Assembly: GCA_013398615.1 (NCBI GenBank)
Contig: VZSR01003798.1
Span: forward strand, 8,338,258-8,402,257
Direction of reading: 5' to 3'
Length of the DNA: 64,000 bases
DNA from: Brachypodius melanocephalos
Lineage: Eukaryota; Chordata; Aves; Passeriformes; Pycnonotidae
Shown here piece by piece: positions 1 to 13,100 of this stretch. The notes under the pieces are model-generated. The model was not told where the DNA came from. It saw nothing but the letters and a program-made list of their open reading frames with translations, and did no database searches. The position numbers and the translations under genes were made by a program. Each line of letters opens with the position of its first letter. The stretch's first letter is position 1.

Positions 1-3000
1 GTGTGAAGCTTATGGTTGCTTTTGAGAGCCCTGATGGACCTTCTTGCAAGAATCAAGCAGCTGGAATGAAGGCTCCTGCTGGTAGAGGGCTGGGTATAAT
101 CAATTACTATATGGTCTGATCAAAGATAAAAGTATATTATGTACAGCATATGTAATGTGAACTTAGAATATTTTTTTTTCTGTGTTTAAGCCATATATTT
201 TAAATTACAAGAATTCATCTCTGTGATACACTGCAATGAGCTTCAATGGGCAGAAACCCATTGCACTTCATTTGCTCCCCAGTGCAGTTGCCCATGCAAT
301 TTTTCATTATTGTATGAGAAGAATATTTCAGAAAAGCAGTTGATACAGTTGCTTGATCTTGTGTCTTGGTATCAGATTTTTTTTTTTTCCACAACCCCGT
401 CTCTCAAAAGTACAAAGCAATAAATTGCTAGGAATGGTGCTCTGTAAAAATAGGTTTTTGACCTCTCCGTTTATTGGTATACCTTTAACCTTGCAGGTTT
501 CTAACAGTCTTTGCTTGGTGCCACTTCACACTCTGTAAAAAGGGATTGTACTGTTAGTGTAGCAGCAGTACAGCGTTACTTTATTTTCTGAACAGTTTTT
601 AAACTGTTACTCATATATTAAGGGAGTCCTTCATTAAAGTTATTGGTTGCAATTAATCTCTTTGTATTTCAGATCAGGCTGACTACTTAAAAACTTGTTT
701 TCTATTTGAAAACTTGTTTCTGCTGTGCAGTGTAGATGTGCAGGCTGCTAGTGTTTAAGTAACTTCTCTGCCTTTATAGACACTTCAACTACAGTAGGTA
801 AGTAAATCCAGGTGTCAAATTTAAAATCATTACAAAAGCTGCATTATTGTTTAGCTCATTCCCATCATCCTTTGAAGTTACTTTGCTTTTCTTGTTAGTA
901 GACATCTCTGGATGTCTCAAGCCTGAGAAGCCGCTTGAGAATTCCTGTCTGTTTTCCTGTGCTGCAGGAAAACTGCCTGCATGTTTCCCAGTTCCACAGA
1001 ACCATTGCCAGCATTTTTCTTTTGCTTCCTAGCAACTGCCAATTTGGCAAAAATGAATGTGTGGGACCTGGAACTTTCTAAACTGCAGGAGATGCAGAAA
1101 CAAGGGTCTGTTTGTATTGCATGGATGTGTTTTATAGTACTTGAACAGCAAAGAGGTGTCAGTGTCACTAGCCTGCCAGCATGGTAGATCAAGGAATAAA
1201 TTTTCAGGGCAAAAGATATCCCTTCTCTGTAAGTGTTTGTAGAAGAGAGCAAAGGCAGCATGGAGAAAGTGTGCAATGTGTGATACCACTTCTGTGTTTA
1301 ACTAATGGCCTTCAGCCTGGGACAGTGTACTCTCACTGCAGTCAGGAGCAGAGATGGCTTTAAAGAACTGCATTATTCAGACAGAGTTTTCAGATAGTCA
1401 TGGCAAGATAATCTTGTCACTATAAATCTGCCTGCTCACTTGAATTTTGCAGCCTACCCTCAGCTTTGTGCATCTTCCACTACATTATTTTTGGTTTAAA
1501 TGTAGTCTGAGGAGTGTTGACTTTGCCAATCTCATGGAACACAGGGTGCACGTGTGAAAGCTGTCACACCTCTGCCCTGTCCCTCACTCCAGTGAGGGAA
1601 GCCTGTGTTGTCTTTGTGGTCCTTGCCCTACTTTTTATTTCTAAAGGGTGGTTTTTCCTTCATCCTTAAAATTGCATACATCAGTCTCTTTTTGATCAAG
1701 CTAATCCCACTTGCTTGTTGCTTGTTTAAAAGGAGAAAAAAAAAAACAAAACAAAACACCCAAACAGTACAAAACCACCCCCAAACATCTGGGATTTTGT
1801 TCTCTGCATACATCCACTCTACTCGCCTGATCTGCAGACATTCTTCTGCGTAGTATTTCTGATAGGAACTGGGAAGCAACTTGTTCTGCACTGTGAATTC
1901 AGAACTAAATGTTCTTTTTTAGTATTTTGCTTCTTTAAGCACATTTGAATTCTAACATTTGAAGCACCTGATTAATTTTTTCAGAATGTTGGAAACAAGT
2001 TATCCCCTGGCTAGATCTTATACAAAACATTTCAGCCTGCAGCAAGCTTTTCTGTTTAATCTGGAGTTTTAGTAAACCCTCAAAAAATCAGGTTTATAAT
2101 TGAAGTGACAGCAAAACCCTAATTGTAGCACTACTGGCACACTTCCACAACCAGAAGCATACACTGCTGCTGTTTTTAAAAATAAAATAAAGCCCCAGTA
2201 TGTTAGACAGGACTTACAGTTATCTACAGTTTTAGAGAAATCTGAAAATCACAATTTGTTGCATTGAGGATGGACTATTTAGGCATAAGACAGTGATTCA
2301 GTGGAGGCAGTGATACTATGTAGATTAGCCTGAGGTGACAGAGTGGCATAATAAATTTTAAGTGTGCTTGTAACATGTAGGGAGTTTGTTTTCTCAGGTG
2401 GAATAGCTGGATATGTTTGATATGTTTTGGGGAGTTTTTCTGTGTACAATAATACTGAAAGTGTCTTGAAATTTCCAGTCACATTTTGTACTACAGCTAA
2501 AAAAAAAAAAAAAGGCAGCTTCCTTAACCACATTTCATGCACAACTTATCCTTTCTATGAGTTGTTGAAGAAAAATAAAAATACTCTGTAATCTTACATC
2601 AGACCTAAGGGGCCTGAGATGCTGGGTGATCCCTAGGACACGAAATCCTGACAATCAGGTTTTGCATTGTGTAGTGACAGATTTGGGAGAGGAGAATAGA
2701 CCAGTGTCATCTTCTTGTCTCATGATACTTGTTAGCATATGAATGTGCAATTTTTTATATAATCATCTGTAATTCTCTATGGTGTAACACATCTAGCCTT
2801 GGGACTCCAGATCCTTGGCAGGCACATAATTGCACATTAGATACTGCCTGTTATTTTCAGTTGTCAGGAGTGACAAGTGGAGCAAAGTATCAAAACAGTC
2901 ATATCTTAACAAGTGGTGGGGAAGAAAAAGTACTTCGAAATGGCTTGTATTCAGCTCAACAGCCAGAAGTCATGGCTGTGAGGACAATTTAGGAATCTCT

Positions 3001-6000
3001 GCTAACAGTTCTCAATTAGCTGAGATCTAACCAGGCTAGAAAAAACACCTTTCACACCTTGCCAGGACAACTGACCTTTGCCTTGCACTTCTGTCACTAT
3101 AAATGTTCTTTGCCACTGCCAGCCAAGCTTCTGCTGCCACTGGTTCAACGTGAGGAGCAAGGTGCAGACACTGCCAGCACTGGAGGTGCCTTCACTCCCA
3201 TGTGAAGCCAGCACAGGTCTGGCAGAGCTGGCTTTGTTCAAACTGTACATGCATGGAAGAAGGTGTCCACTGCACAGTTACTGGAATTTGCAGATCTCCA
3301 TGCCATAGCCCCACACCTCATGCTGTTTTTCCAGAGACATGCCAGGGACACAAAGGCACAGCACTGTGTTAGCAGTTGGACACCCCTTCTCCCTGTGACA
3401 GAAGGGAAGCTGATGTGTGGCCGTTTGTAGAAGACAAATGGTGACCTGGTCTTGGAAGTCTCTTCTGGCCCAGACTGAGGTCTGCCTGTGGCAAAGAAAA
3501 ACTTAAATTGCAGACATTATTGCTTGTACTGCTTTTGTTGTAGGGACTGATAAACATTTTGTCATTTAACATCTGTTAATCTAAGACACCCTGCAAGTAT
3601 CCTCTTAAAAGGGCACATCAATGATGATATAAATTAATGTGCTTAACACTTCAGGCAAACCTGCATATATTTAATAGTTTAATTGCACAATTACGAATTT
3701 AATATTGAATTGCTTAACATCCTTGACAGTTATGCAGTAAGAGTCCTGCCCCTCGGATTAAATGCCTTTGTATTTCCACCATAGTCCCGATGGGAACTGT
3801 TCAAGGCATATTTGGTTCTCCCTTGAAGAGTAAATGGGGGACACATATGACAGAAATGACTGCAAACATACCAGTCTGCACCACTTCCACCAGCAGTTCA
3901 CACTGGTGTTATCTCTGACACTCAGGCTAACTTTTTGTAACCATCATGCAACATAGTGAGTAATAATCTGTTGGTAACACACTGTCCATCAGAAATGTTT
4001 ACTCACAGAGTGACAGCTAACACATCTGGACTACATACCATGTTTGATCTGAAATACCAGACTCACTCTGCTGTAACAATGACAAAAGCATGCAGGCTTT
4101 GCAGTTCAAAGCATGAAATATAAGGACTGTGTGGTGTCTGATGTAATTTAAATATTTATAAAAGTATTGGCTACTCTAAAATACATATTAACAAATATTG
4201 TCTAAAAAATTATTACAGTTTGTACCATCTCTCTTAAGTGCATTTTTATGGTGTAATTGTTACTACAAAGTTAGAAAAGCCTTTTTTGAACTAGGTTTTC
4301 TAAGTGTATTGTTTAGTGAATGCACCGTACACTAGAGCATAAAATACACATAAAGTCTATCTTAGTGCTTCTAGTAGAGGTCTTGTGTCAAAGCATTCCG
4401 TTTTGAAGCCCAAGTATGTCCATTGTCTTCAAAGCTGTATTGATGTAAATCAGGGACAAGAATTGCTGCATCCCATGCTTTATTGCAGTGAAGACTTTTC
4501 AGACATGAACTAAATCTTTTGCAGATGTAAAGCAGGACACTGTAGACAGCTCTTACCACCTGGGTGCCTCACACAGGGCTTTCTGTGGGCTGCAGTATTC
4601 CTTAGGAAATGCTGCATCCATCCTCTGCTGTGTCCCTTTCCAGGTGGCTTTAGCACCCAAAAGGGAAGGGCAGCTTCAGTCCCTCTTAAAACAGGTCCAG
4701 AGCAGTTCACTTTGCCGGTGAAAATAATCTGTTCCAAGCTTGGACGAAACAGAAAACATTTGCCCTCAAGCCTATGAAGTGGATAAGCTAACCCTGAGCA
4801 GTTACCCTATTCATAGCCCTAGTACAGTGAGAGTTGCAGGTGCATTTTCCTCTGGCAAGGAACCATAACCTGTATCTTCCTAACATAACCTATGTCTTTT
4901 CCAGTAGACTCTTGTTGTACCTACAGGATACAGGTGTAATACTTGACTGTGTATGCAAAACAGAGCTTGCAGTCTAATAGGATTTATATTTGAAGAAACT
5001 TTAACACTTAATGAAAAGATCATCATTTTGGATCAATTCTTTCAATAAACTGTTTCCTACGACATAAGGGTTTTGTTTCCTTCAAAAAATCAAAACCATT
5101 TATATGCTTCAAACAGAGAGTTTGTGTAAGTTACCCTTATTAAAACTCACAAGGAATAGGTTTTCTTTTGAGATTCCTCATAAAGTTTTCTCTCAAGATT
5201 ACCCCCCCAAAAATAATTTTTTAAAAAGCCCCTAAAGTAGGTATTTGTTTTTGAAATGTAAATGGAAGAGATGACAGTAGGGAAATAGCAATTGCTGGCA
5301 TGGGACAAGATAGGAGATAATGGCTATTTCTCTGGAACACCTTTAGCAGGATAGTGTGTAATGAGGTTTTTTTGTAGGCTGAAGAAGTCTGAGATGCAGA
5401 TGTTTCTTGTTTAAGGTGAAAAATCAAATAGTGCTTGGTGGTTTATTTAGAGTGATGCTGTAAGGCAAGAAGAAGCACTCTTGCATATCACAAGAAAAAA
5501 TAGGCATTTCATGACTGGAAAAATGAGTACTATAAGGGCTTAGAAGACAAAAAGTTGTTATGCATAGTTTTCTCTCAATTCTTCCTCTAATGATCACCCT
5601 CCTTGCTAGAGGAGCTCCACCTTTAGACAAAAATAATCATGAAAATACCGTAATTTATATAAAATTAGCCCTTGAATCTACTGTTCTGCATAAGCCTAAG
5701 TGTGTCATTTTGCGATTATTATTCGTTCTAAGCAGAAAGGATATTTGGAGGATTTTTTTCCTTTGGTCTTTTACACCCCAGGGGAAGAGCCTGTTTGAGG
5801 ATTTTTACAGCACTCAATGGTTTACAAGGTGCACAGGAAATACTATGTTACAGAGAAAAAATTAAAAGTAATTTTGGCATCTAATGGAAGCTAGAGCCTT
5901 TCTTTTAAAGTGATTCTGAATTATTAAATACCAAAGAAGATACTTCAAAATTAAGAAATTATGTGTAGCTATTCCCTGGAAGGACCTGATTCATGTCACA

Positions 6001-9000
6001 GGCTGAAATGAGATCCTTGGAGAACCAGAGCCCTTTTTCCTAAAGAGCCTTGAAGCAGTGTCATAGGTTTCCCGACTATAGCCATGATTGCTCTGGCAGG
6101 AGCTTTCAACCTATCTGCCTTCTTCTGGTTAGAAAATAGAAGAGGTTTCTAGAGTGAAAGCAACTGGACTTCAGATCCTTCTGCATCAGAGGAGCAGCTG
6201 CACTCTAGGTTGTCTGCAGGTGAACTGTTTCTAGAAATTGCACCTCTTAATTGCTGTCTTAGGTAGTTCTGAAATTGCAGATGACTGCATGTCTTGTACT
6301 TTCTCTGGTTTGTGCAAGGAGATATCTCTGAGAAAAGCCAAAATGCAGGGAACACTTTGACCTTGAAGTTCCTGTTTCTGAATTTGCAACATGAAAATGG
6401 AGCACTGCCACAGCATTTTGATGACCTCTTACCTGCTTTCTGCAGGTTATAGTGGTTAAAGTAATGAGGAAGCTGAGAGATGCTATCTTTTATTTCTCTG
6501 CACAGAAGGTACTCCTCAGTTTGTACTCAGCTGTTCACTTTATAAGTAGGTGGAACTATGTATGCATTAAAGGCATACATTTGATAAATGTAGTAAACTT
6601 AAAACTAGTCTTGAGAAAATGACTGAATTCCCTGGGCTAACAAGAGTCCTCTTGTTTATGTTTTCATATATTTCATTGGACAGTTTTTATTTTAAAGCCA
6701 GCTGTCACAACCTGATGTTTCACAGCCTTCACTGTTGGAACACGCGTGAGTTCTGGCATCAGTCTACGTGGAATATCTATTTGAACAAATGTAGTATTAG
6801 GGCATGCCAACTATGGCCAGTTGCATTTAGTTATAGCAGTTGCTGAATGTACCTGGAGGGTCGGCATTCAGCAGGGAGTGAAGTCAATTTTGGCATCTCT
6901 CTAATAATGCTTTGACTTCAAAACTTGTACCTCATCGTGTGTGTGAGGAAAAAATGACTTTTCTCTCAAAGGTGAGATAGCTTGCTTGGCTGTGGGACCA
7001 GCATAACTGTGAGGACTCAGTTTGCACTTGGGTCATGAAGGACACTGCAAAGGCTTAAGTGAAATGCAAGTCAAACTGAAATGTTGATCCCTAAGACCAC
7101 TGTAAAAGCCCCCAAAACCATTATCTGCTCCTGAGTTGTTTCCTTCCACAGATTCTTTCTAGTTACAAGAGCATGTCTAAGGCAGCAGAAGAGTTTCTTC
7201 TTTCCCACAATGCAATTTTGACATTTTGAGGGAGCAGTATGTATAAAAGGAGGCAAATAATTTATTAGAAATACTAGAATATATATATTGAGCCTAAGTG
7301 CAGCCTTAGCATTCAAAAGTGTAGAAGATTCCCCTAAATTAACCCTCTGAGGTCACAGCTTCTTTCATAGGAATTAATGTAACTTATGTGCTATGGCATG
7401 GTCCTCTCTGAAATATGCAGTAAGTTCATCTTTGCAGTTGTGACTGTTAGAAGTGAAAGTATCTAATAGTCTGTACTAGACTGTTTGCACACAAATCAAG
7501 TTGTCATTAATCACATTCTGAGAGAGTGTGCCCTACCTGCAGTGTATTACTGTCAGAAAACTATGAAGCACATCCAGATCATTGTGCAGGAATAAAAAAA
7601 ATCTAACCAGTAACACACATTAAACCTAAAGAGAAACATGTAAAGTATTTGGAAAATGAGTAGATTCCAGTCAGCGAGTTAATGTGGGTTTTAAGAGAAA
7701 TACTGTAATAAATTGAACCTGATACAGATATTATGTGTATAGGTAGGATAGATAAGAAGTATTAAAGAAAAGGAAATATTTCCTTCCACAGATGTAGGAA
7801 AGCTGGTCCTGACAACTCCCACTGACCTCATGGTCACATTCAGTGAAATAGTAGATCACAGTTAATTTGGGGGCCCATCTGGTGCTGGGAACAATATGGA
7901 GCAAAGCACCTCAGGGTGCTTCTGCTGAGTGTTGTTTGAATACTATCTGACATTCCTGGGAAGCACAAGTGTTGCTCCATCTTCTGTCTACTTTTGTAGT
8001 TCTGGTTGGATGAAAAATTAGATGTATTTATATCTGATTGTAACACTCCTCTTGGAGTGCAAGGAAGGATTAGTTTGTGTCCTTGGAAGAGTGCAAGGGC
8101 TGTAAAATCTTTACTGGTCCATTAATGTGACAGAAGTTTAAGAAAAGTCCTTGTTGTTTTCCTTCCGTTCCAAATGATAAAGGAAAAGCCATCTTGATCT
8201 AAGCATGTTGAATATGCTGAATCATGACCATTGTCAAACCGCGGCGAGGGGAAAAAACTGAAGCTTCAAAGCAAACTGTGGAATTGCAAGCTGCAGGCAC
8301 CACTCTATATCCAAGGATGCCAAATCTACTTTATGTTCTGGCGTGTAGAAGGACCACTTACAGCAAAGTTACAAAATTCTGCACAGTTATATATAGATAA
8401 AATCTAAATTTGAATACCAATATACTGCTCCTTGATATTTGGCACTGCCTGAACCAGTTTGGGGCTGATTTGCTTTGGGGAAGTGGCATAGCTACCTTTG
8501 CATAGTTTTGTCCTGGCTTAAACCCTATGAGGAAGACTCAATGCAAATGTGACTTTACTGCTTCCAGGCTTCAACGGGTACCTGCAGAAAAGTCTGCAGA
8601 GCTCTGTGAAATCTTGCTATGTGAGTCAGCACTCTGCCCCATGCACTGCTATGCACTTTTGACATGAGCCAACATTTATGTGGAATCCATGGGCCAGGAG
8701 CTGTTTTGCAGGAGTAATCTCACCAGTTGTTTGCTTGGCACTAGTGCTCTATTCCATCCTCAGAAGTATTGTTCCTATGTGAGTGCAGACCTCCATGTTA
8801 CACCTTTTGTGAGCAGAGGTTACTCATGGAAGAAAAACATTTGGCAGGATCAAGCCCAAAGGCAGGAAATTGTGTGGTCACACTGAATGTAAGCTAAGAA
8901 ATGTGTATGTATTACACTGAAGTTGTATTGAATATGGCATTGCAGAAGGAAAGCTCTGGAAAACGGAGTACTGAGAGGTTCCAGCGCTGGCAGCAGTTGG

Positions 9001-10020
9001 GTCTAATTTCAGTCTTTAACCTCCTTTCTACAAAGCTGTTCCATTGCCATGTAGAAATACTGTTTTACATCTCGAAGTAGGAGAGGCCCTTAAAAATACT
9101 TATTTGTGATATTTCAGAGCCCTCTGAAATAATGCAGAGTGGTGTACACACATCACCATGTTTTGACTGGGATGAGAGAGAGGTTTTGAAAGGACTTTTT
9201 TTTCTGATGGATGGAGAGATTTCTTGCACTGCAGAGCTCGAGAATTTTGGTGGTGGATATATAGTAAAGAATGATACAGAATGGCTTATTCTGAAGAACC
9301 AGGGAAATGCTAGACATGATTATTTTTTATATTAATAGGTGTACATTGCAAATACAAATCATATAGTGAAATTGTGATGGGAAAGTGAAGAACTTTGTCA
9401 GATACCGTTTAGATTTCTTTTGGCAGCCATGTATTTTCCCAAGTTCAAATGACAATGTTTTGTCCAAGGAGAAGTCTTTAATTTTCTATCTGATCTGAGT
9501 CATTTGCATACAAAGGATCTATGGCAAAAAAACCCACTTAAATGTTGATATTTTTATTGGTTTAAAAAGACTTGCGTCTGTACCCTTCATTTCAGAAGAT
9601 CAACATCTCTCTCAAGATCTCTAGATAGATAGCTATTACAAAAAGTGGTTCGCCCACACATACAGTGGCTTAACTCTTTAATAACAGTTATTTTTGTCAA
9701 AAAAAACAAAAAGCATGAACATATCCCAATCAATACACTTTCGTTGTTCTGCAGAATTTCTTATTTTCTGAAGCTCTTCAGGAGCATGAGCTGATAGCAG
9801 GGTCATAACAGTGCATCTGTGGTGCTCACTGATGTCCACTCACTCGGGGACAAAGAAGTAGTAAAGCCTGAAGAGCTCTAGTTTATTGTCTCCATATTAG
9901 TGTGTGTCCCCCCCCCCAAAAAAAAAAATGAACAACACTTCTACAGCACGTAGTATAGAAAAATGATGAATATGTTATGAATAATAAGTTAACTTTACCC
10001 TAGCTAATACTGAAGGTAGC
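1..10020. other. intergenic, no gene recognised
   Basis: AT-rich DNA with only short ORFs on both strands, none resembling a known protein and none with a convincing exon structure. Contains short homopolymers (for example the C10A9 run near 9909-9928). Confidence 0.7.
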
Positions 10021-10110
10021 ATATGGTTTTACATGGCTTTATATGGTTTTATGTGGGTTTTTAAAATATAGTTTTATATGGGGTTTTAATATGGTTTCAT
10101 ATGGTTTATA
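10021..10110. repeat. degenerate tandem repeat, about eight ATGGTTTTAT-like units
   Basis: Units such as ATATGGTTTTAC, ATGGCTTTAT, ATGGTTTTAT, ATAGTTTTAT, ATGGGGTTTTAAT, ATGGTTTCAT and ATGGTTTATAG follow each other with variable 10-14 bp spacing. It is intergenic and resembles no family known to me; probably local slippage and divergence. Confidence 0.8.
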
Positions 10111-13100
10111 GAGGCAGCATGTATGATTCTATATAAACCATGAAAACAAATGCTATCATGTGAGCTTTCAGTGGTATTTAGGTAGTGCAGATGTATGGCT
10201 TGTCTTGAACTAAAAGAAAACTCGGTGCCTGCTATTTCATTGTGTTCTGTTGTTTCACTGCTGTCTTTTCCTTCCCGTCTCTTTTTACACTTTTGTTAGG
10301 TTGCACAAGTAGTGATACTGTTGTTATGGCTCCTGTGGAGTCCAGTCTTACCCTGACAGCCAAAGACAAAACTTTCAAGTGCCACCAGGGATGTCTTGAA
10401 CACCCTTTGTTGTCATTCTTCTATTAGTCTCTAATTACTCTTCCATAGGAGTCACAGCACACTATTTATTCCCCTTAGGAATAAAAGCTTTTTGAGTAGG
10501 GATCTAGCATGCAGCAATTTTTTCACAAAAGATGTGAGAAAAGGAGTTGTGAAAAACCATAGTTCTGGAGCTCTACTTAGATCTTTTTCATTTTCTCTTG
10601 GAACATTCAACTGCTCTCTACTATTTTTTTTTCTCTCACTAATGCTCCAGCACCAGAATCAAAGAATTTGCCCTGAAACCACTCTAAAACATGCTTTGGT
10701 GGAGGAAGAAAAGCCTCTGAAGCTATGGAAATGTCAGATGGGTGCTATTGAGGCGAAAGGGCAAATTTGCTAATAAAGACTATGGATGATGCAAAGTATT
10801 GCAAAGCTGATATGTAGAAGGTATTTGGTGTAAGGGTAGTTGCCAGAAGTCTTTTTTAGCCCAGCGTAACTTCCAGGTGAGCACAGCAGTGAAAAAAACC
10901 AGAAAACTGAAAAAGAAAGAACCCCAAAACCCAACCCAATTAATTAAAACCCTTCTTTATAAACATAATTTAAAACATTCTTCATTATCTTGATATGATC
11001 AATACAACAGGCACAAGTGTATGTGTGTGTGTGTTTATGTTACTTTTTTTGTGTTTTCCTTCTGTTCCTGGCGTTGCCATCTGTGTCCTGTGTCTTTTGT
11101 TGCCTTTCATCCTGTACTTACGTGGATTTTGGTTTTATGACCTTCTTTTTGTGATGGAGGTGTTTGATTCCTGGTGCAGTCTCGGGCTTAGTCCTGATCT
11201 TAGGTTATGGGAAGCCCATGCTATGAATCAGTGGTAATAATCAATATTTGTAAATGGAGAAATGGAGGAAGACATGGTAAAATTTAAGATACACTGTGGG
11301 TGTTTTCCCTCTTTAAACTGGCGTTAGTTTTCGTAGCTCTATCTATAGTGGTTCCCAAGACTTAACTTTTAAATGACCAGCTATCACATTTTGCAAAGTG
11401 GATTGCAAGATGGCCTTTTCTTAAGGCAGAAGAACCCTGCTTGTTGTTTGAACTTGAATATTATCTGAAGTTGGGTTGGGTTTTGTTGTTTTTTGGGTTT
11501 TTTTTTTTTGGCCTCTTGGGCATAAGTAGAGCAGGTGTGTGTTTGCCACAGGCCACAGCTCAGGAAAGCTATGTCAAAGCACAATGAGGTCATTGTGAAA
11601 CATCAGTATTCTTCCAGAGACCTGGCTGTTACAGACAGGAATACTTAAGAAAGATCTGTAGACTGGATTGCAGATGATAGACAGAAAAGACTTCAAGAAA
11701 AATCTTTGTCTGCCTAATTGTGTTTGCCCAGTGAGAGCTACATCTTATCACCCACCTCTGAACAAGCTGTTTGAAGCAATTGTGTTGACAGTGAAGTGAG
11801 TTTGCACACGTCCAGTGTTGGGTTGATCTCTGAGTGCTAAGGAGATCTGGTTTCTTTAAACAAATCGGTCTGCATGTGAACAAGGTGAATATTTTCATTG
11901 TAAAGTGTGCTTTGACATTGAGTGTGTCGGGAAATACTATGCCCACTAAATGATTATTAAATGGAAAGGAGGGAGGAGTTCCCAGGCATTATGGAGCCAG
12001 GTTCTACAGCTGGACTCCTAGCTGACACTGACAGCACTTAGCCAGGAGTGGAAGAATATGTCGTATAACTCACTGGCTCTACCAAGTACGTCGTGGTACT
12101 CTGCAAATAAACTTTCTATCAAGGTATTTTTGGACTTCTGCCTCAAACCAAGCGGATAAGGAGCATTTATGGCTCTAGCAATAAAATTCTGCAGATGTTC
12201 TTTTTTGTATGTGCTGTACTAAAAAGGAAAGCCATGCTATGCTTTTATCAGATCAACTTGAAATCAGTACAAGTGTAGCTTAGGGTTGGGATTTATGTTT
12301 TCGCAGCAACGTACCTTTTTACTCTGAGAAGGCTTTCAGTGTTTGTGCTTAAAAGTCCCACATTAAGGCCCCCAAAGTGACAACAGTATGGTTTTCTTTG
12401 TGAGATTTGAATGTCTGGATTAGGTCACTTCACTCTTTTATAGCTTTAACCAGCTTCAACTTGTACTGTGGTGACACACATCTGCTGACTCGATGGATCA
12501 GTGCATTAAGCTTCAGGCTGACTGGTGGGCCATGCTTGAAAGACTTTTGGCATGTGCTGGTGCCTGCATTTTTCACCCTTGACTGAAAGCATATGCTTCA
12601 TACAATTGAGACAGTGTTAGCATGTGGGTCTCAGGCAGCCTCCTACACATCTGGCAGAGCCTGGCCCTCCTTCCAGGTGAATCATCTCTCCTGGGAGGGT
12701 GGCTTGCAGCACTGTGGCATCTGCAGAGTGGCAGGAAGTGTCTGAATTCATCTGAGAGTGATTTTTATCTTCACATGCTTTTCCAATTTCATCAGGCCCC
12801 TCATGCTACATTCCAAGTGACATGATTAAACCTGCCAAAGACAAAGGGAGGCTGATTGATAAAAATTATCTCTGACCCTTCACAATCTGTCATACCTTAA
12901 GATAGTAGTAATAATAGTAGTAATGATGGAATGAAATAAGTGTTATGCAAAGGAAGTTATTATTGTTTGAATAATATTCTGTAAAACAGGATTACTTCCT
13001 TGCTTTTTGTTTCCCTTTTATCAGCCAAATTAACTTGTCATCAGCATAATAGAAGAATGGACTGCATAGGATTATAAACTTTACATTGACTTTAAGTGGC

